From: Echinarachnius parma
Lineage: Eukaryota > Echinodermata > Echinoidea > Clypeasteroida > Echinarachniidae
Direction of reading: 5' to 3'
Assembly (NCBI GenBank): GCA_037951105.1
Contig: JBAMJV010010137.1
Location: 1-64,000 of the forward strand
DNA length: 64,000 nucleotides
The notes beneath the pieces were generated by a model. The model did no database searches. It was not told the DNA's origin and saw nothing but the letters and a program-made list of their open reading frames with translations. Positions 52,501 through 61,500 of the stretch are shown here, in pieces. The translations under genes and the position numbers were made by a program. The stretch's first letter is position 1; each line of letters starts with the position of its first letter.

Positions 52501-55500
52501 ATTGTACGAAAGTAAACAATACAATATAGTGCGATATAATATAATATAATGTTGATAACTTTATATCGTACTAAAGGTTTTCCTGTTCATTTTCACACTT
52601 TTTCATACAATTGTTATAATTTGTAATTCAATCTTGTCCCGAGGGGCCTGGAATGTGCTAATCCCAATTTGAATTTCGTCTTTTGTCGATCGATTTCACA
52701 AAAAGTCCAGTTAATGTAGTCGTCTGTCACATTATCGTCAATAACAATTCAAATTCGTCGATCACAGTTGCTGAACACATATGGCATGTCTGTGACCGAC
52801 GAATTTGAATTGTAATGGACGATTATGTGTGACAAATGTCTAAATTTAGTTATTATATTGAATGAAAAAATGTGTAAAAATGGAGGGGAAAACCTATATT
52901 TGTTCCTTATTTCGAACTAATGTAGATAATGAAAGATCTTCACCGCCTCCTGGAACGCGAAAACATGACCCTCATGTCAATGCTGTCCTTCTTTGATGAC
53001 CCCAGTGACGCCATCACTCGTCTGAAGGTAATCGTGAAGCAATCACACACAATATTAACATAGCTGTTATAGATGAGGGGTTGAGGACAAAGGGGGTGTC
53101 TCGCTTGACCCTGGGGTGTGGGGGAGTGCCAACACACACACACACACAAACCTGTACAAGTGCAACATACGAACTATAGCGAGGAGGGGGGGGGGGGGGG
53201 TCATTTGATCCTGTGGGTGGAGGTGAAGATCGCCTCTTCGACCACCCCGCCGATTCACTCACTCGTCTGAAGGTAATCGTAAATAAATATACTCGATTTA
53301 TAAAGCCCCTAATACGATTGATAATCATTTATAAGCGCTTTACAATGATATTATTACCCCGGTTTATATGATACAATGCAAACCATCACACATTATGTGC
53401 ACCATCTGCACTCCATGTGGAGCATTCCTTCCAAGCGGCTCATGGGCATTGAGAAGATCGTTCACATATTTGTTCACATCCTACCGGGTTCCCATTTATA
53501 CACCTGGGTAGAGAGCAGGATGTGGATTATTAATTTTGTCTTGCTGAAGGACAAACGCGATAGGCATAATTCTGCGATCCGACGTGACGTCACTTCCTTC
53601 TTATGACCCTAACTACGACCCTAGTAACGCCTCAGTGGGTGAAAAAAAAAAAAAAAAAAAAAAAACTTTCTCAAAACTGAGTAGGTGGGACTGTACAAAG
53701 TGAACAGCTGAGTGAGCGAGCTTTTGTTCCCCATGACACCTTTTTTGTCTTTGAAATTTATATATTGGTAAATATACATAATATATATTTATATATAAAA
53801 CTAACGCTAAATATCAGCAAGATATGTACTTGTTATGAAATGATCCGATCAAACATATGCGTATTTCGTCGGTTCCCAGCGTTCGTTATCTGGATTTTCC
53901 TGCCGATTGCCCATTTTCCCCATCTTTCGCGGAACTTAACACGATCAGGAATAATACAAAATTAAAGCAATTTTCCCTGCATCATATTGTGGCTGTGACG
54001 GCCTACGGCACAACAACTTTTCTGCATTTGGATGGAGAAAAAGGAAAAATCATGGTTGTCACGAAGTCAAATAGCGTGCAAAGTCAATGCGAAGTGCTGC
54101 GTTGCTAGGCGTTGCTAGGCGTTGCTATAAGCTATTGTTTACACCAAGTGGTAGTCTAGGTTCTATACTCTGTATACACCTTTCCCCCATATACGCGTAT
54201 AAACCCGGTGCATCTGTACGCCCGATGAACTGTATCTGTTTCCGTTCAGATTCAACGGGCATAGATGCACCGGGTTACGCTATATATGGGGGAAAGGTGT
54301 AAAACAGAGTATAGAACCTAGACTAACCAAGTGGCTGCAGGGAGTCGAAAATCACAACGAAAGTTGCCGGATGTTCGGATCGGAGAATAGGGTTTGACCT
54401 TGTGATCTCACGATTGGAAAGCGTGTGCCACACCACATCCACTGACCAGCAACCACACACAACACCATAGCTAGAGGTAAGGGGCTGGGGGCAAAGGGGG
54501 TTTCCTGCTTGAACCTGGGGGTGTGGGGAAGTGCCAACACACACGTGCACAAATGCAACGAACGAACTGTACGAGTAGGGGAGAGCATCATTTGATCATG
54601 TGGGTGGGGGTTGGAAGTGCCTAGTATAATCCAGGCTATATACCTATATCAACACACAAATACATGCATTCATGCAACATACACACGTACACCTGTAGAT
54701 GGTTGGGGGTGCGGGGCATCGTTTCATCATGGATATACCACTATTAAAGAAAAAAAAAAATTAAACAAACAGACAAACAAACAAATAATCAAACAACCAC
54801 ACCCTCACTCATTTAGTGACACATATATACATCTAGGGTTATCTTTACGCTGATATTATTTCTCTTTGAAGTTCATGCCTATGTCAATACATACACTCAA
54901 TTGTATGAACATATCGATTTTATTTCAGGCGGTCGTCTCTTGTCACAGTAGACATAATTATATTTTAGATCTATTAAATTGTCCTAGAATACATACATTA
55001 GTTGAGTTTGTTGCATAAATTGTGTGGACACTCTTGTATGGACACTTTTACTCAGCCGGACTTGAGTTCTAATCGTTGTAGATGAATATGACAATTAAGT
55101 TTTCAGGAACTTGGCTAATGATCTGGGTCAGATTAATTTTTTGCAATTTAATTTTGCACTCAGAGGGTTAATAGCATTTCCAAAATCATAATAATATTCC
55201 TATTTTGTGTGAGTATTATTGTATATATTTGTTTTGTTTTTGTCTTGTTTTCATTTATCAAGGAATTAGACGCCAGGATCGTCATCGTTAGTTTCTTTGA
55301 ACAGTCAGCCCGAAGGGTCCTGTGTGAGGTAATAATATACCTAATATTCTAATATACCTCGTTTTGTTTTACTAATAAGAGGATGTAACGGGTTTCGATT
55401 TTCCAAATGTATCTTTCGTTAAAAAGATATGTATGATTAAACAGTGTAGCACTATCCCATGAAAGAGGGATCGCCTATTGTCTCGCTAATGCGGGATTAT

Positions 55501-58500
55501 GAATACTTCCCTTCATGATTTGTTCATATGTAGACAATTATACATGTTACTCATAATAAATGTACAATTGCACACGCAATATATACACATAGCCTATCGT
55601 CAGGGTTTTTTTTAATGACTGACTGAATACATAATGAGCAAATCTAAATTTCAAAATAGTTTATTTATAGTCGCTTTAAAATATTTCAAAACTATTACTC
55701 GCGCATACGGGTGCCAGAGCTACAGCTGTACAGATCATGCGACGCGGCGCTTCATCGGTACGTGTGTGCGTTGTATTGCTGCCATGGCTGCGCGCACGGA
55801 TATTTCCGAACTGTGTGCAATTAGGGGTCTAACAATTCAAACGGTCTGAAACGAGAATAGAGTCGACGAACTGCTTCATCACCTTCGCACAACGCTGTGC
55901 GAATAATCCCGTAAGTCTAGACTATGAACAATCCCTCTTTCGCGGGACTGTTCTTCACTGTTGTTCGATTTGAAATTCTTTAGTGGACAATTCCAACAGT
56001 ATACAAAGTCGTTGCAATGAGACGGGTAATATCGCTTTGCATTTTCGCGTATTACTTGGCCATATCAGTTGTCATGAAACTTTTCCACATCACTCAGCAG
56101 CAGCATCTTACTCAGAAGACAACCGTATCATACTACATTATTATAGGTTCCACCACCCATTTGTCTTGTTAAACATGTGGTAAAATAGTTACTAGATCCC
56201 TTTAACCCTAATAAGGCCGCCCCCCCCCCCCCTCCCCCATCGCGATTTTCCCAATTGCCCGGGGACGCCTACAGATGACGCCCCCAAAAATCGGACCAAA
56301 TCTGTCTGACTCGAATCAGTGTATTTTGACTTAAACGTGGACACCTAAATATTGCTCATATGTCGTAAAAAGGGAAGTTTCCCCACCTTCAATTTACTTT
56401 AGATTATGTTCTCTTCACATTAAAACATAATTTCTTGCAAATATGTCCAACGTTTGCCCTCTGTACAAAGGTGGGGCATCATTAAAAGTCATTCGCTGTA
56501 CAGGCTAATCCCATTCATCGCGTACATCGCGGAGGCTGCCATTTTATTTTTTGAAACCCGGATTTTGAATTGTTCGCGCTAAAATGTTACGTCACACCCG
56601 AACAAAATGTCGGTATCTGCATGAAATACTGTTTTAATGTATAAACAAACTTAATCAAAAGCAAATAGATGGTGGAGAAAATTTCCCTTTCAGAATCTAT
56701 ATCGCACCGCAACAACCAAGATTTTGTTACGGTCACCCGTATCCGACGTGTCAGATATTATTTTGTACTTCGTCACTCCGATTATATGGAGCACACCAAG
56801 CATACTGCGATCGTGTATTTGAACCCGTAATTCTTTCCGCAGGCTTTCAAGCGTCAATTCTACGGGCCCAATCAGATCTTCATCTTCCGCGGTTTCGCCG
56901 ACAGCGACTGGTGGAGGACGTCTAAGCGGCCAGATGTAATGGTCACGTGTACCGATGACCAGATACAAGCCGTGCTACAGAGCGTGATCACCGTATACTT
57001 TAGCATGAACGCGCGCCGCGAACTGGAGTCTTATACCCAACGCGTAAGTATAATAATGTTGTATTCATCGTTATTGTTTTTATTTGTATAAATTACTTAT
57101 TCGTATGTATTCATCACTTGCCAGTACATTTAATTGTTCCCTATACAGGGTGGCCCAGAAATAACGGAACGGGGTACTTGCCTTACTAAAGACTCATGAT
57201 GCCCGCCATACTGCATCGAGTAACGATCAACCGTGCGCCACTGTGAGTGTGCGTTCATCCGTGTATAGAGAAGAAGGGGTACTAACAATGGCGCACGCAT
57301 TGAACATTACTAGTTGCTATGACGGGCATCATGTCGTCGCTGGGCAATTAAAAGGACAAATTGACGGTATCGATACTTACTTTTTTGGAAGAAACAACAC
57401 TTTGACATTTTGGGCAATTATATTGTTCAAATGCTAAATCCAGTAATCTTGTTTAGTGAAACAGTAATGTAGGATATAAAGCGATCAAGTCGTTTATTGG
57501 GCATGAAAAAGGACAAAACGCGAATTGCCCTTTTACGCGCATTGATAATGCACAGGCAATGCGCGCGACTTGGCGCAATAATGGGCAGCTAAAAGGGCAA
57601 ATCCATATTCCTTTTTATTGCCCATATCATATGCGCGTTTAGTCATGTATGCCAAACATGCAAGGGTTATTTCGTAGTCACTTGAATTAAAATTGGTTAA
57701 ACTTGTGGCCGTACGCATGTGCGGATATTGTGATCAATGCTATATTCTTACGGAAAAGTAGTAAAATAACACATTTCATTCGTTATACATTGATTCTTAA
57801 CCAAATACACCTCTCGTCAGTTCGTGAAAACGAGTTTGCCCTTTTTGTTGCCCAAATACGTGCAATTTTGTCATTTTGTCCTTTTGTTATTTTTGATTTT
57901 CTCAAAAAGTGGGGCACATATGGGAATTCTAAACATATCATCGGATAGGTTTTAAAGAACTCTATCTGAAAATAAAATAAAAACAAAATCGATATTTGAC
58001 GGTACTATCGGCCATTTTGCCCTTTTTATTGCCCAGCGACGATGTGTCTTCATTATAGCAAGCACCGCGTTCCGTTATGTCTGGGCCACCCTGTATATTA
58101 CATATTGCAATCTCCATAGAGTTAATGCTTGGGGCCACACAGTTCTTGTATGCACTGGTTTGACCCCTTCACAGCAGGGACCTGTGGTCCAAGGGGGTGT
58201 TTCGCAAAGATCCCAAGTCGAACTTAACACTAAGTTCGACTTAATAATTATGGAAAGCCATGTGTAGCTTCGGAATTACACAGATTCAAGAGCCCACATG
58301 CGAATATTTAAAACTTTCCAAAACAATTCACATCAATGACTTGAAGTCTCTTTGATAAATCATTAAGTTGTACAAGTCTGTTTGTATTTATTTTGATTTA
58401 ATGTAACTACCCAATGATGCCCATGTACAATTAAAAACGATTGAAAAAATTATTGTTTTGAAACTGTTTTACAAAGAAGTAAGAATTATACTGCGTTTAA

Positions 58501-61500
58501 TCGAATTCCAATCCATAACTTAACGTGCCCGTATAATTATTTGTTTTTAACAATTCCTTCCGCAGTTTATCTTTAACTATTTTATATACATTTTCTGTAT
58601 AATCTTGTAGTCCTTTCAGAATGTGATTAGTTTGTGTTTTCTAAATGATATAATCATCACCTGTACGTCCTTAAGCCGGAAATGTATTTATGTCATTCTT
58701 ACAAATCCTCCGCACAACAACCTATTTTGGTATATCATGTGCATTCTGTTTTTATTCCGCGATAATGTGTGCATTCTTAATTACATTAAACATTCCATTT
58801 ATTTTAATATTCAGATATTCAGTTCAGTGAATGAGGATATATTACATACTTAATTTTACTCAAAAAGTATGGTCATGCCATATTTTGTTTGAAATCAAAA
58901 CAGTCGCCCACGTCTTTTCGCCAAGAGATGCAAAAGGTACTGAAATCGGAGATACTCCTGAACAACCGTGATGTGGCGGCCAACGCGCATGATGCCATCT
59001 GGGCGCTCGCCTACGGGTTAAACAAGTCACTCTGTTGCCTTGGTAACCGGACGCTTAGCAACTACACCTACGCGGACCGCAACCTCACGGAGGTGTTCTA
59101 CCACAACATCATGCGCTCGAGCTTCTACGGGGTTTCGGTATGAATAGTAATCAGCTGATGTAGGATACTCATACGCACATTAAACCATAATGGTTTGTGT
59201 CGCTGGGCAATGCATAGACAATTCGTGGGTGGTGAGTATTGCTGACACACCATCACATGCTTTGTACCCTGTGCGACATGGATATTGCGTGTATGGCGTG
59301 TATTAAAACGGCATGCATTAGACATATCAGTGGCACTCGCCTTAACGCAGAGAATAATTATACCAATTTTACTGCGGGGGATCATTCACCACACCTTTCA
59401 CACATACATTCCCTCGTCTTGGTTTTCTCTGGTTACTTCTCTATTCACTTCATCTTTATCCATTTTTCCCACCGGGCGGACTATCGGAGGGGTAACTGTA
59501 TTGTCCGGCAAGGGGTGACCCTCCCCCATTGCCTCCCCTTAGCAATACCGCGTTGTTTTTGCATACGACAAGTGCATGGAATGTAGTTACCCTTGTGCCT
59601 ACATCATTGTTCTAAACCAAGCCTCCCGCCCTACAAGTCGAAAACTTCCCAATGTTAACAGTGTATACGTTAACAAATCAAACGAAAGTCGAATTTCAAA
59701 AATGTTGATAACATAGTCATTTACAAAGTCATTGTATTGGACCCCTTTTAAAAATCAACTTCTGCTGAAAGGGCCATCGCAACCGCTCGTGGAAGTGACA
59801 ATACAAAACAATACAAATAGCACCAAGAGTGAACATTTTGCAATAAAACAATCCCTAACTAGATTTTGTCCACATTTTGTTTTATTTAATATAAACGCTT
59901 TAATGTTTATTTTATGTAATCAACAATTAAAATTTGTCAAGATGAGTTTTAAATGAGACTCGGTATCTTGGAAGATTTGTAAAGAAAGTTTGCTTAGATG
60001 AGACAATTTTTGCTTCTGTCTGTGTATTTCCGTCTAAAGGGTCCAGTCGCGTTTAAAACTGACGGAGACAGAATAGGTGCGTTCATCATACAGGAGATAG
60101 GGGTATGTACATCCAATTGTGATAGTGGTCAGTTTTATCTGGAAGGTGCTTGGTATGATAGTCTGCGGTCTGGAACTCAAATTGTTAATTCTAGAGGTAG
60201 TTGTATGTGTATCCACGATTCTCTATATGGGCAACTCCAGCGTCACGGACATTACAAACAGACAGTATTTTCATGACTTTCCAATACCACTACTAATTCA
60301 TACCTCTACCTAATGTCTAACTTTTATTTTGATTACAAAGCAATAGCATGGTTAAGTATGCAAAAAAAGTTTCAGAACATTTATCCAATTCGTTACTGAG
60401 TAATTCTGCAAAATGTGCGCCGTCACGCACATTACAGTTTTTGGACATGACTTTTTGCATCCATATATACATCTTTGCAAAAATCTGTGAGTTCTGAGAC
60501 CTCACAAAGGTGATTTAGGTATTCAATTATAGAGAAGGCAATGATGAATTGAATCCAAGTTGGATTTTGCGAAACGGGCCAGGTATATGTGATCTAGACA
60601 ACAAAACGTTGCGTCACGGACATTACATTTTTAAGCGTCACGGACATTACAGTTTGTCCGGAGGATTTGATTAATTCAAAATTAGAGCACTCAAAAGACT
60701 GAAATTTTATTCTGAAAAGGTACTTTGATTATCAGTCATCAAATTTGGTGCCTTGAATAATAAAAATACCAGAAAATTTGGAAAATATAAGGATTTTCCT
60801 GAAATTTGCACAGGGTAGTCCCATGTGTGGAGTTTCATGTATGGTTTCCGTTTCTCCTATAAGGAGACACCCGAGAATTAAAAAAATCATGTGAACTGAA
60901 AGATATAATCATATGATCATGTTGTATGGAAAAATAATCCAGAAAAAATAAATAGGATTTGAAATAGAGCCAATTTTTTTTTTTTAGTTCATGTCCACTT
61001 TTTCGTGGAATTGCCCATATACGACTATGTTTGGACTAATAAGCAAATGTATGATTAAAGAGAAAACATTTGATGTGAACATTGAAAATTGTTTCAGGGA
61101 CGAACACCGGCACAAGGGCTTTTTCTAGTTCATTTAGTAGAGCACCAGTCCAGCCATCCGGAAGTATCGGGTTCTTATCCTGTGAGCCCTTGTGAGTGTC
61201 TATTTCATGTATTTAAGAAAATGTATTAGAGATCTACACTATTACAATTTCATAACAGGGAAAGTAAATCAATTGCAGAAATGTCTTGCTAATTGCATTA
61301 AATCTTAATTTACAGCTGATCAATTCCCCATATTATGTTATTTAACAAGTGCATAAAACATATTCTATCTCTTCTTAAATATGTTGTTTATGCAAATAAT
61401 GACGTTTCTTTAATCATAGATGGTAAGAGACTGGTCATAGGAACGCTAGATCAAGGCGAGACAATTTCATGGTCACTTACCTCGGAAGAGATCTGGGCCA

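Noticed and set aside
59239-59586. 115-codon frame in GABA-B intron 7
   Set aside because: No similarity to the receptor, no matching splice phase, and exon 7 joins exon 8 directly in phase.
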